From: Cruorifilaria tuberocauda
Lineage: Eukaryota > Nematoda > Chromadorea > Rhabditida > Onchocercidae
Length of the DNA stretch: 64,000 nt
Assembly: GCA_013365365.1 (NCBI GenBank)
Contig: JABVXU010000008.1
Location: 248,001 to 312,000, forward strand
Direction: 5' to 3'
The translations under genes and the position numbers were made by a program. Below are positions 39,501-51,200 of this stretch, piece after piece. How positions within the stretch are numbered: the first letter of the stretch is position 1; each line of letters begins with the position of its first letter. The notes under the pieces were generated by a model. It saw only the letters and a program-made list of their open reading frames with translations. It searched no databases and was not told where the DNA came from.

Positions 39501-42500
39501 GTAGATGTTTAATCGCGTTTTTTTAGCTTCAGCACGATGAATCGACGGATACAAAACTGAATGAAAAATCGAATTCATGGCTTCGAAGTTTAACAAACAG
39601 TCCGATTGTTAGCAAACTTCTGCGCAGCAATACTACAAGTATTTGTTAAATAATTTTTTGGGATAATTTCTGAATTAGATTGACAATTGTTTATGCTAAT
39701 TGGGATGATATTTTAAACTTTAGCTGCATGTAAAAGCGCACAAATGATGGCTACGCTAAATGAATTAAGATCGTTTTCGGTTAATTACGTTGATTGGAAA
39801 TATTTGTTTGTACAGTTAGGGGTGATTACTCAAAAAAAAAAAACCATCTTAATTTTTTAGATCTGGAACAATTGTATGTTTTAACATAACCTTTTTTTTT
39901 TAATTTGTTACAAATTGTTTAATTTTTGTGAGTAGTTGACTAAATTTTCAATAAAGCTTACCACTTTATTAGACTCTAACCATTCAAATACATAGAAATT
40001 AAGGCAATTTTGATTCGCCTTTTGACAAGAACGATTCATCGCTCACTTTATCACCGAGTTTGGCATCTTTGGTCAATCATATGAAAAAAGGTTATGATGA
40101 TGTAGTGCAAGCTGGAAGTTTATCATCCCGTCTGCGTGAAGGAGTCAACACTTTGGTGAATGAAGTGCGCAGTTTAAATCGTTCCTATGCGAAGGATGTA
40201 GGCGAAAGTACTCATAGTTTACAGCGTGAAATTAATGAACAGTCGGACCAGGTTCAGATTTTTCTTCATTTTGCTTATCTTGATCTTTGAAGATGCTGGA
40301 TAGTTAATTATTCTTTTTCTTGTTGTTAAAAATCGCTCTATATAGCACATTTTGAAATTTTGTGCTCTTTCATTTTCAGTTCCAGTCTGTTACTTCATTT
40401 TTAGCAGTTACATCTAAATGATCCATTGTTTCAATTGGATTCTGGTTCACATTGTTCACTGCTTCCGTCAGACTGGTGGCTAGCTGACCAGATTTTCGCT
40501 TCTGCTTCTACTCCACACGAACTTATTGATGTCGCAATCTCCTCCGCTTCTCTCTGCCCTGCTTGCAAAATGGTTGATTAGGATTCTTTTCTTATGCTAT
40601 CGTTTCGTTGTTCATGAGTCTGTATGGACTCAATATTCTTTTTTTTTTCAAGAATATAATCCTTGTGGATTTTAGGTTGTGTACGATGAAGATCTGATGT
40701 CCGGATGGACAGTCGATGAATCAAACTTGAATACGAATTGTGTCTATTGTGATTGTGCTTTTGTTCCTTCGTTGACTATCAAAATTGATCCGCGTGAAAT
40801 GCCGGTGGAAAGTAGTTGGTATTTGCCATCGTCTTTCACTGTTAAAACTTCAGATGATGACAGTACGTCACTTTGCAATGGAGACAATGAATTTATAACC
40901 AGTCAACTCTCAGTTAGTCCTTCAAAATTTTCTTGTAATCGTTGCAGTCATTCGTAGATTCTCAACTTTTTGGTGATTCGCATTTTTAGGTTCCATTTCT
41001 AAGTCCGCTTGTTTTGCGTCGCGAGTTGGAGAATTTATTAAGTGGAAATTGTTTGCTTCCTGTATATTCGTCATTAAAGCACTCCAATCCAATTGTCTTC
41101 TGGAATGTTTTATATTATTCTCGTCGTTTGTCCTTACCTACCCATTTTCCTAGTTGGCTTGGACAGTCAGTTCATGTACGGTGTGTTTATGATGTACCAG
41201 TTTTACATACAGAATTCACTCCACTATTTTTCGTAAACCCATCACACAAGGTTTGTTGTCTCATCAATAAAGCAAAATTTAAAAAACTTTCATTTTAGTG
41301 AAAACATTTCCATTATTTGGTGGCTGTAATCTTCAAAAAGTCAGCCATCAATTCTTAAATTTGTTGTCATATATTTAATCTAAAAATATCATAAAGCAGT
41401 TTCTAGGATGGTTTATTACCAAGCAGTGAACGTAGTGTTAGTATATGGCAACAAGTGATTGCCGCTGTGCAACAGTCTAGCATTCTTCGCGCACTGCAGA
41501 TTATTTTATCTGAAAACCGCAACGCCATTGATAATGGCAAATTCCCGCGTCGATTTCCGTTATTCAGGTATTTCAGATCATCCTCATTGTCTAGCTTAAT
41601 CTACACCAATAAACACAATTACAGTTATATAAGAAAGTGAATTCCGACAGTACAAAAATCGCAATTACTTTTTATGCCTCATATACGCACCTGAATTCAA
41701 CTGGCATTTTTCAAAATTCCGTCGAGCAAAAATAATTTTCTCATCTAAACAGTCGTAACTTCAATAACTTTTTGTTTAAATAAATATAGTGATTAGCTGA
41801 AGATAGAACATGGTGTGAACATTAAAACATAGCCGGATTTACATAAGAATGTAACCTATTATGTAACTTAAAAGTGACTAGAAGCATTTATTGAAACTGA
41901 TCCTATTGCAACTGGATAAAAAATTGCCGACGAATTATTGTCATTAGAAGTAAACTGGAAACATGAAAAAGTGGATGCGACATCAGCTGACTGATAATCA
42001 AAACATTACTGTTTTGAAGTGTTACCTTCTTTAATTCCACTTGACAATAACGAATCATTTCCTGATTAAACTGTGACGTGCAATGAAAGACAGATTGTAT
42101 GTGATAACTGGCGATCATTTTAGTGATTGGATAAAGAATCTTTAAAGTATTTCCTAAAGCTAAATTTGTGTGAAGAAAGGTATGGTCATTGTTGGGTAAT
42201 TCGCTATAATGAGAGCTTTTTGAAACCGCTTACACTGTTATTGAGAAATTTGCTTTATAAAACGGTGAAATTTACCGTAAACTGCAACTTTTTTAATTGA
42301 ATTAGTCGCTAGAAGTTTAAGTTCAGTTTTTTCCCATGATATTGTCCTATTATCATTCATCGGAAGGTCAGCACTTCAAAAGTTAAGAGACCACTGAATT
42401 TTCCCCAGTCGAAAGGCGATTATCGCTTCAATCATATGGTAAATTTTTGCAATAAAAAATTACTTCCGGGATGAACAGGTGTAATAAATAGTTTCCCATG

Positions 42501-43247
42501 GTCATCGAATCCAGAAACATTAGATCTTTGTTTCACAAAAATTAACAAGCCTTCTTTTTGGCAGAAATATAATAATTCTCATTATTCTTACCTTGATGTA
42601 TCTGAAAAGTTACAGTTAGAACTGTGAATCACAAATACTTTTGCTTTAGTATGTATAATCTTACGCCTCAAGTTAACGAGCTGAGGAATTATTTTGGTTC
42701 AAATGGTATGTGACAAGAAAAATTGTTCATTGTATGGAACGGTGTAAACGTTTATGTTCATTTTTTAAATAAAGTTCGTGAAACCGTCGGTTTCCTGTAA
42801 TTTCCGTAATCATTAGCCTTTTCTTTGAGTCAGTGATGGATGCTCATGCGCATTTCATTCTGGGGCGAATTTCAAAAAAAGGATAACAATAAAATGAAAA
42901 AATTAGGACTAGATAAGGAGAATAATTGCAAACTAAGGGAAGGATAAAGGTTTAGATCTGGCAGTACTGAATTGCCCATTATCTTTTTCATAAAATTTTG
43001 ACTTAAAATCCTGGCTTCTGTGTTTGTAAATGTTGTAAAGACGCCAAATTATTCCAGAGACGTTCAGTTTGTGGCACTGGATAAATATGGTAGCGCAGTT
43101 GATCGAGACCAACTAGATGAACAGTATCGTTCCGATTTTGAACGCCTCTCACCTCGGATCCTACCACTATTGCCTTGTTCTGACTATCCTCCCAAAAGCC
43201 TTTCTAGAATTTGCCGAAAAATCTTTCTACCGCTTGATGTTTTTTAA
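33512..43247 (+). CDS. denn-4: DENND4-type Rab guanine-nucleotide exchange factor, complete
   Basis: Twenty-eight exons. Those placed with confidence include 33512-33673, 33738-33873, 33950-34051, 34151-34290, 34557-34784, 34944-35099, 35180-35323, 35593-35750, 35885-36085, 36219-36333, 36455-36630, 36814-36942, 37053-37189, 37368-37583, 37671-37870, 38199-38324, 38396-38590, then 40676-40912, 40990-41250, 41407-41567 and 43058-43247. The N-terminus is a MABP domain ([48 protein letters not shown]). The tripartite DENN region follows ([84 protein letters not shown]). A PPR-like stretch ([20 protein letters not shown]) and the [10 protein letters not shown] motif come next, then a two-CxxC segment (CPACK, CVYCDC) and the C-terminal [12 protein letters not shown]. 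Family members activate Rab10/Rab8 in polarised secretion. Exon edges between 38.6 and 40.4 kb are approximate (candidates 38666-38749, 38925-38996, 39128-39295, 39527-39638, 39724-39779, 40030-40251, 40405-40572). The last intron is long (1.49 kb). Confidence 0.93.
36700..36731. repeat. Perfect 13-bp inverted repeat inside a denn-4 intron
   Basis: TGTCATATTCCAA (36700-36712) and TTGGAATATGACA (36719-36731) are exact reverse complements separated by GTATTT. The hairpin sits in the intron 36631-36813, between the two DENN exons that end [11 protein letters not shown] and begin FMASL. Confidence 0.9.
41568..43057 (+). other. Long last intron of denn-4
   Basis: Donor TTCAG|GTATTT and acceptor TTATTCCAG bracket 1,490 bases, several times longer than the other introns in this gene. 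Open frames inside are short on both strands and no nested gene is recognised. Confidence 0.8.
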
Positions 43248-43331
43248 TGTATATTTTGTATATACTAGTCCTTTCCTTCGAACTTCTGCATAACTAATGA
43301 TCGTCACTTTTTTGCATTTATTTTAGAATTA

Positions 43332-43625
43332 ATGACTGCTGAAATGTGGATATTGCGGGTCATAATAAAAGAGCGGATATTCATTTGTTGTACTAAGGAA
43401 GTATCAAAACTTTTCAGCACTTTGTTTCAGGATCCCCGTATTTCTAATGCACAGGTTAATTGATCTCAATAATCAATTAAATTTGCTTTTTTTATATTTG
43501 AATAGGGGGAAGAGATCGCTTCTGCATATATTCTGCATCGTTGGCATTCACCAACTTTGGATTCTGTTCTAATATCAGGAAGAGCCAAAATTTCTGTGAT
43601 TTTAATACGAGGATTTAATGGATGA
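43332..43625 (+). CDS. Possible 80-residue two-exon cistron downstream of denn-4
   Basis: A TTTATTTTAG acceptor lies 79 bases after the denn-4 stop codon, followed five bases later by an ATG. The frame runs 41 codons (43332-43454; MTAEMWILRVIIKERIFICC) to GCACAG|GTTAAT, then resumes in phase after TTTGAATAG at 43506-43625 (GEEIASAYILHRWHSPTLD) to a stop. The spacing is what nematode operons show between cistrons, so it could be an SL-spliced downstream gene; alternative 3' exons of denn-4 or chance are also possible. No family is recognised. Confidence 0.3.
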
Positions 43626-45828
43626 CAGATACATTGATTCTTGGACAATAATATTTGTTCGACTTATATAGTTACATTATTGTATTCTGAAATTCTTCAT
43701 GCTCGGTCATGAAAAGACTGTGATTGTGCGCGAGATTCTGTGTTAGGAATTTATTAATAAGCAGAATATATATAGCTAGAATGTAGGCGATGAACTGCAA
43801 GAGTGAACTCATATATGTGTGGGGAATATCCAGAAGTACAGTATTTGTGTAAATTACACAGTATTATAGGTTAACTTGATGCTGAAATATCTTTTATGGC
43901 AGATGTAGTTTGGTGCGGTCGGTAACCTTCGGTATTTAACAATTCACATTGTTTTCTTGGATGATTTTAAATCGAAATGATTTATGACGTGTTCCGGGAG
44001 TATATTGGTGGCTGCTGAAGATGAAGACAAAATTAATGGACGTGCAACATATATAACTAAGCAAGTTAGCGCAAGTTCGGTGCCTGTGCCTCGAATATAC
44101 TAGAGAAAAAAAAGATGCAGCGAGAAGGTTTGACTGTTGAAAATGAGCGGAGTCAGTTGGTTGACCTGACGGAAATAAGAAAGGATTTCGAAGGGTCTTG
44201 TTTTGTCGAGCTTGTTATCTTTACTTTTCTCCACATGTGCTTGGCTTGTCAGTTTCTCTGCATCGCTTTTTGATATCTCCACATGATCATTGTACATATT
44301 GGGAAAAAATTTTGCAAACTAATTCTTCACTGAGTTTTGATCATTAACTGAAGTACGGAGTGTTGATTATACAGACCGTTTTAGAAGCAACAAACATCAA
44401 ACAAATTCTTTTCCTAAGCACTACGGCTGAATAATTCTCATCACCAAATTTTCATTTCAATCAATACAACATATTTAAGATAAAAATTTAAAAACGAATC
44501 CATGGAAAATCGTTCTTTATTGGAGAGGATTTTATTTTGAAATTATGAAAAAGAGAATTTCAAGTTTTCCAAATAATCTATGCAAATAAGAACTTAATAA
44601 GATGTTACCATTTAAACAATGGTGAACGAAAGTGAGAGTGAAATAGAATTTGTTCCAACTCAAATGCTTCAGAGAGTTAGTGCAAAGATTTTACATTAAA
44701 ATATTTTGGCAGGAAATAGCGAAAAGCTGCGCGAAAAATAAATTTAATCGAAAGATCTCTCTCACGTATTGTTTCTAGTCCTTTTACTATTCATGCCAAC
44801 TATGTTTCGTTTTGAAATTTAAGCAATAACGATATTAAGATTAATGAAATGTGCTTTGTCTATTAGTTTGGAAAAAAATTCATTCATTTGCAAAGTCTGT
44901 TTCTTCATATCAAAAACAACTACTCTAATTCCATTGTGTCGATTATTCAACATTGCCCTAATAATCATGATATGATCATCGCTATAGTTTCGAGAACAGA
45001 GAACAAATCAAATCAATCGATATCAGTGTAGATGGAGAATGAACCGACTACAGCTGTATAAAGTGATAGACAATCAAACGACTCTAAGGAAAAAAGCACT
45101 ATTTATTAAAATTCCTATAGCTAATTAGTAAAAAATTTTATACTTTTTTCAACTACCTTTTACTTTTGATTTAAATCTCTTTTTTGCATTTATCCAATTC
45201 AAAAAGACGTTAATCCAAACAAAAATTTTTACTTCGATAGCTTTAGATAGTGGTATCTTAAATTCTTATTTAAAAATCTTGAGACTCAAATTAGTTAGTC
45301 TCATTAAATATTCAGTAGGAAGTCATTTCGAATAAAAAATTCTATTGAGCGGCATGTAACTGTAGTATAACAAGCTACTGTGACTCAGAAATTGTGATCA
45401 ACAGCCGCTTTTCCAAATTATAAATTTATTAACTTATAATTGAAAACAATAATCGAAGATGATTCGAGTCAAGGGATCATGAAGTGCATGATGAGAAAAA
45501 TATTCTTGGAATAATGGTTGATTATTAATGATTTACAAATCAATGAATTTTATTGATGAAATTATTTGGTAATTTACAAGGAAGTAATACACTAACAAAA
45601 TTAGAGAATTTGTATTTAGTGAATATAACTTGTTGAAAGCCATCGTATATTGTTTGCTTAAATATCTATAATGTCTCTAAAGCTTCAGACATCTTAACAT
45701 TAAACTTCAAGATAAGATTAACGTCAATTTTCTGAATTTTTTGGCATTTTTTTTACTGATGCTAGATATAACGGAATGCATGATGAAAGTTGAAAAAATG
45801 AAAACAGAAGGAGTGAACTTTTAAGCAT

Positions 45829-45875
45829 AGATGTGTATATGTGTTTGTATATATGTATGTATGTGTGTTTGTGTG
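45829..45875. repeat. TG/TA-rich simple-sequence tract
   Basis: Imperfect alternation of TG, TA and TATG units over about 47 bases, in the intergenic region before twitchin. Confidence 0.85.
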
Positions 45876-48061
45876 ATGAGTTCAGTCTAACCACTTAGCT
45901 ACATTGATGAAGTTAGTACTAGCCTCATACTATCTTCGCTCTATCGCTAAAAAAATAACAGCTGCAGGAAATACAGCAAAACCGATGGTGATAGAAGAGA
46001 AGGATTGTAGAATTCAAATGCGAGAACTCTCCGCTTTTCTCTATCTAAACTTGCCACAAACTTCTTCCCTTGTTTTCATTCGCATTTTCATTTCACTTCA
46101 TCCTAGATATTTCTATACATCTATGTATTTTTCTATTTCATCTATCGGCTTCAAATCAGTGTTGTACAGAGAAAAGTGCGTGTCTTTATTCAGAATTTAT
46201 TTTAAATGAAATAATATTGAAAATTATATCAGAATGAACAAGTATATTATCAAAGTGGTTTGTGATAGCGAATGATATTTTTTGATTGTTAGAATCAAAA
46301 TAGAAATATATAACGTGAAATGTAATCGAAAATTGTTACTCAGTAATTGACTAATGACAATAATTGACTAATCCACTTTTTCAATTTATTATTCTTTTAA
46401 GAAGTTTTAAATTACTTAACCAACTTATAGCTCTAGTTTTGGATGCAAAAAGACACTAATTTTTACTGGAAGTTTCAAAAGGAGTACAACAATATCCAGA
46501 AATCCCTATTGTACTCATCAGCTGATTTTTTTAGATACATGCACGAAAAGCGGGGAAGCAGGGAAAAAATTTGTCGCTAATTTCAATAAATTTACGATGC
46601 GTTTTTCTTAGCTCGTAATTTTGCACCTGAAGATTACTAAATTCATTAATAAGTGTTCTTATTACTAATAACACTTCCTTAAAATATTTAATAAAAATAT
46701 CTCTCATATTACTTACTCATTTGTGTTTATGAATTCTAACCATTCGTTCTTTCACACCTGTCTTACAAATGCTTCATTGAAAATTCTGGCTGTTTAACTT
46801 CATCTACATGATTAAACAACTATCAAATATAATTTGAACTTAATTAAAAGTTGATGGATTGTGGTCATTAAGAATTGCGAGCTATATACTATTCCTCTCA
46901 TAATTATTATATCAAATGAGATAAAGAATAAGCAGCGGATCACGCTTAAACTGTTAAAATATATCGTTAAATCTGCTCGGTATTTAAGTTGCATATATTA
47001 GATCAAATTCCTATTTTAATCAGAGAACACAGGCATATTTGAAACTGCAAGAAAAATAGCTGCCTCTCTGTCATCACTTTCAGTTTGATGTAACTGAAAT
47101 TATGATCGCACTTTGGAAAACTAATCGTTAACCATTTCATTATGATATTATCATTTTAAGAAGAAACGAAGTGTTTAAGAATGAATTGCAATTCCTCCTC
47201 AAAAGGAGATATCTTGTACTGTTAATAATATGCTTAATAGAACAGAAAATTGATGATACAATATATACAATATACAGTTTTTGATGGAAATAATAGTTCT
47301 CAATTAGATAGAGCTGATCCCTTTCCATTTACACATTTTAACCGAAGTTAGTAGTTCTAAACATTTCTCGATATTAATTTCAAGTTTTTCCATAGCAAAA
47401 ATTTGAGAATTCTATAAACATTTTGTTTTAAATATGGAACGGTAATGTCGCAGAAACAAAAATATTTAGCAGAGTTTTTTTAGATGCACTGATATCAATA
47501 TGTACTTGAGTAGTTTTGATTTTAAAGATTAATTGACGATGAAATTACTTCCACCTTACTGAACGGTGACGAAAGAGAAGGGTAAAGTGAAAGCAACAGG
47601 CATTAACAGTGATAAAAACGTTCGAGAAATTTCATTTCAAACTTTTTATTAAAAAAAATAGGAGGTGAAAAAGAAAAACAGAGAGGCAGTAAGTAATGAA
47701 GGAAAGATACGGAGAAGATAGGAAGAAAAATCTGGAAAAATAGGAGATCTGTGGAGCTAAACAGATTTATTTTTAGAGCGAGGGATTTGTTGAACTACGG
47801 GAATTGCCGTATTGCTTGACAGCAAGAGTCAAGCACTGTTGGTGAATGTATGCGGTGACTTCCTAAAATTTCGGATCTTTGAAGTTCTAAAGCTCTTGCT
47901 ATCTCTCTTCACTACATCAATCTACCTTCTCTTCACATCCACACGTTGCTGTTTCAGTGATAGCGCGCAATCATCATTTCGTTTACTTCAGAATTTTGTT
48001 TCGTCCAGTAATAAACTATAGAACAATAATTCTCATTCCCAATTGTATATTAAAACATTTG

Positions 48062-48072
48062 CATTTTTCAGG
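48062..48072 (+). promoter_or_regulatory. Acceptor site in the twitchin 5' untranslated region
   Basis: GCATTTTTCAG|GATCAT is a consensus nematode acceptor upstream of the twitchin start codon, with about 165 bases of untranslated sequence between. It fits a spliced-leader site or the 3' end of a leader intron. Confidence 0.5.
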
Positions 48073-48236
48073 ATCATATAGCAAACGAAAATTACAACAC
48101 CACCTCATATAACCCGGAAACTTGGCATTTCGACCAAACTGGAAAAAGTTTAATGTTGCTTTTTTAAGCGGTGTCCGCTTAAAAACTTTGAATCACAGAC
48201 CGGATTAGAAGTAAGTAAGAAAGCAGGATAGAAAAA

Positions 48237-51200
48237 ATGCCTGGAGCGCCCCGTTTTACGCAGAAACCCTCCATACAGCAAACACCGCAAGGGGACCTGC
48301 TAATGGAATGCTACCTGGAAGCTGATCCACCGCCTGATATTATATGGAACCATGCTGGTGCACCAATTATTGCTGGACCGCGTGTTGAGATAACACTTAC
48401 CAATTTGCAATCTAGTCTCTACAAAGCAATTCTAATCATTAAGGTAATTTGTCATTTATTATTTTATAAAATCAATTCGACTTTGCTTTTATTCTAACGT
48501 TGATTTTATTGGAAATATATTTTCATTAGATTTCATCTACATAATATGAAATCCTTTTATTAACTTGGAAGATGAGAGATTTTATTCCAACCTTAAACTA
48601 ACAAATGAAAATTTTAATTCTTTTGTTTGCAAAATTCGGAACAAAATCAATGATCAAAGATGCATTCCTCATCATTCAGTCAAGATGAAAGAAGGTTAAT
48701 CGTGAACATCTGACCAATCATATTTGTTCATTTTTCGTCTTACCATACAATCGCCATTATTTTTCTATGTATGTCGATGTTTCTTGAATAACGGAATGCA
48801 AACAATTGCTAATTTGTTGAACGAAAAATAATCAGTCTATGAAGATTTACAACATTTATCAAGTGAATGATACCAAATATCACTCACTAATCCTATTATT
48901 TACATCAATGAATTGCAAACTGCGCAGGAAAAACGCAACTCTAATTTTGGGAGTATTCAATACGTATTTCAGCTTTAAAAAAACGGAAGTGTCGTTTGCT
49001 GCAAAAGTAATTTGCCGAAATGTTTTAGTTCCATATTGAACTTTTTTACCTCATATCAAATCATTGGCGTTCATTAATAACTATGGTTTGTTCAAAATGT
49101 ATGCAGTTTCAACAGATCCCTTTGATCACAAATGAAAAAAAAACATAAAAGATAAAATTGAAACGCTTTAAAGTTGCAAAAATTCTTAAAAGTTTTCTTT
49201 CTAGCTAATAGATCTTTAGGAGAATCATATTAGGAGGTGGAACAAATTAATTGTAGAATCATTAAATTTCAATTTTCAAAGTATTATCAATTAATATGTA
49301 TCCGGCACAAATTCATTTTTACAGAAATCAACCAATGAAGTTCATAGTAAGTCACACACATTACAATAGAACAAAAATAATTTGCGTAAACAACTAGATT
49401 ATTACCACACAGTATAAATGTTTTACAGAAACATCCAATTATTTTACTTCATGCTACAATTAAGCAGTATGGGAACAACATTTATTTGGTAGATATTGTT
49501 TTCTAATAGCGCTTTGAGATAATCACTACTTGATGAAGACTGAAAATCTCTCTCTTATTTAGTACATTCTTAACCTTTTAACTATCTGACCTGAAATCTT
49601 ACGCTAAAAGTATTTTAAGATGTTCAACATCCTTCATCGTCAACATCAGTTCGAGCATTTTAAAAAATATTAGTAATAATCTAAATTATTCTGCTCACTA
49701 AATTTTTGCAGGAAAAATCAAAATAACCCTTGAAAGAAATTCGTACGAGTTATATCTATCTTATATCTAATCTTATAAATAATTACTTTTTTCTCTCTCT
49801 GTATCATTCAATCATTCAAATCTTTACGATTAGCATCTCTGTTATCTTTTCCTCATCAACTACTAACATCAATTTTCCTCTCATTCAACATTACCTTTAA
49901 GCGTAAAATTTTTGGTGCTTGTGTACCAAAAGGATAGGTAATCATAGTCATAATTTTCAATTTCATTCCGAAACTCTGAAGCGCAGGATCAACTCTTTGA
50001 TCATTACTGATCAAGCATGAAATACGACTATTAAATTGAACTAAACCAATATTTAGAGTAATAAATGCTTAGCACTTTTTTTTAATAACAGTTATCATAA
50101 AACAGGATTTTTAGCTTATCTTATTGTCATTAAATTTTATATTCAATTAATTCCATAACATTCAGATTTCACAGTTTTTGTTATTTTTAGTTCACTCTTC
50201 CGTCTTCTATTATTCACATTAACCCGTACTACGGTTTTTTGCTAATGAAGTTTAAACATCTCACAACTATTTGTTGGAATGGTCTCCGGAAAGTAGGAAT
50301 CGGTTTATTGATTTGGTGAATAGACATTTCTTTTAAATATCAAATAAAAAAGGCTTTTCATCGCAGGATATACGAATAACAACGCGGATAAGCAGATGGA
50401 TTTTTTTCTGAAAATTTCCTGCTGAATTTTTAATTCAAAAAATTATTTCATTTTACGAAGTATTACTTTTGATGAAGAAATTGATCAGAATTCAACAAAT
50501 GTTGCTTAAACGCAACGATTGATCGAGTGGGTACGGATTATTTTGTGTAACTCAACTTATTTTCGAATTTTTTATCAAAATAAGTGGGTTGTTAGCAATA
50601 TATTTAAGGAGCCAAATGTTGGTGATGGCGGAGCATATAAATGTACAGCGAGCAATCAGTTTGGTGAATCAAATGCAAATATCAATCTTAACTTCGCAGG
50701 TTGTAATTCTTTATATAAATTCTGGTGCTGATTTTTAGAACTGTCTGAATAGTTAAATTTAATGATAACAGGATAAGAGTCAAAAAGAGAGCACGATAAT
50801 ATAAGTAAAATTTAACTTCACATGTCATTCATGAATTGACTTTTGGTGATTTTTACGAAGTCTCAACAAGATGTTAACAATAATACCGAAGTAAAATTCA
50901 AATTACGGACTCTCATAAGATGCAGAAACACACGTTTTTCATTATTTTTTTTATCAACCCTATCAGTTTCTCAGAGAAATGGTTAATTATTCAAACTTAA
51001 ATTAATAATTATTAATAAGATTAAAAAACAAATAATAATTCAGTTTCATGGCCTAAGTTAAGTTTTTCAAATTATTAGCATATACTAAACTATTTCGCTT
51101 GGAAAAACAGAAAATATTTATTGTAAAAAATTGTAACATGTAGCAGTTTATAGAATGAAATTAAAATAAGAATCATTTTAATTAATATGAAAATTTCATT

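Larger units (their letters stand above)
43626..48236. other. Intergenic stretch upstream of twitchin
   Basis: About 4.6 kb without a recognisable exon; it should carry the muscle promoter of twitchin. A TG/TA-rich simple-sequence tract lies at 45829-45875. A CATTTTTCAG acceptor at about 48071 precedes the twitchin ATG by 165 bases, so the message probably begins there by trans-splicing or from an unlocated 5' exon. Confidence 0.6.
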
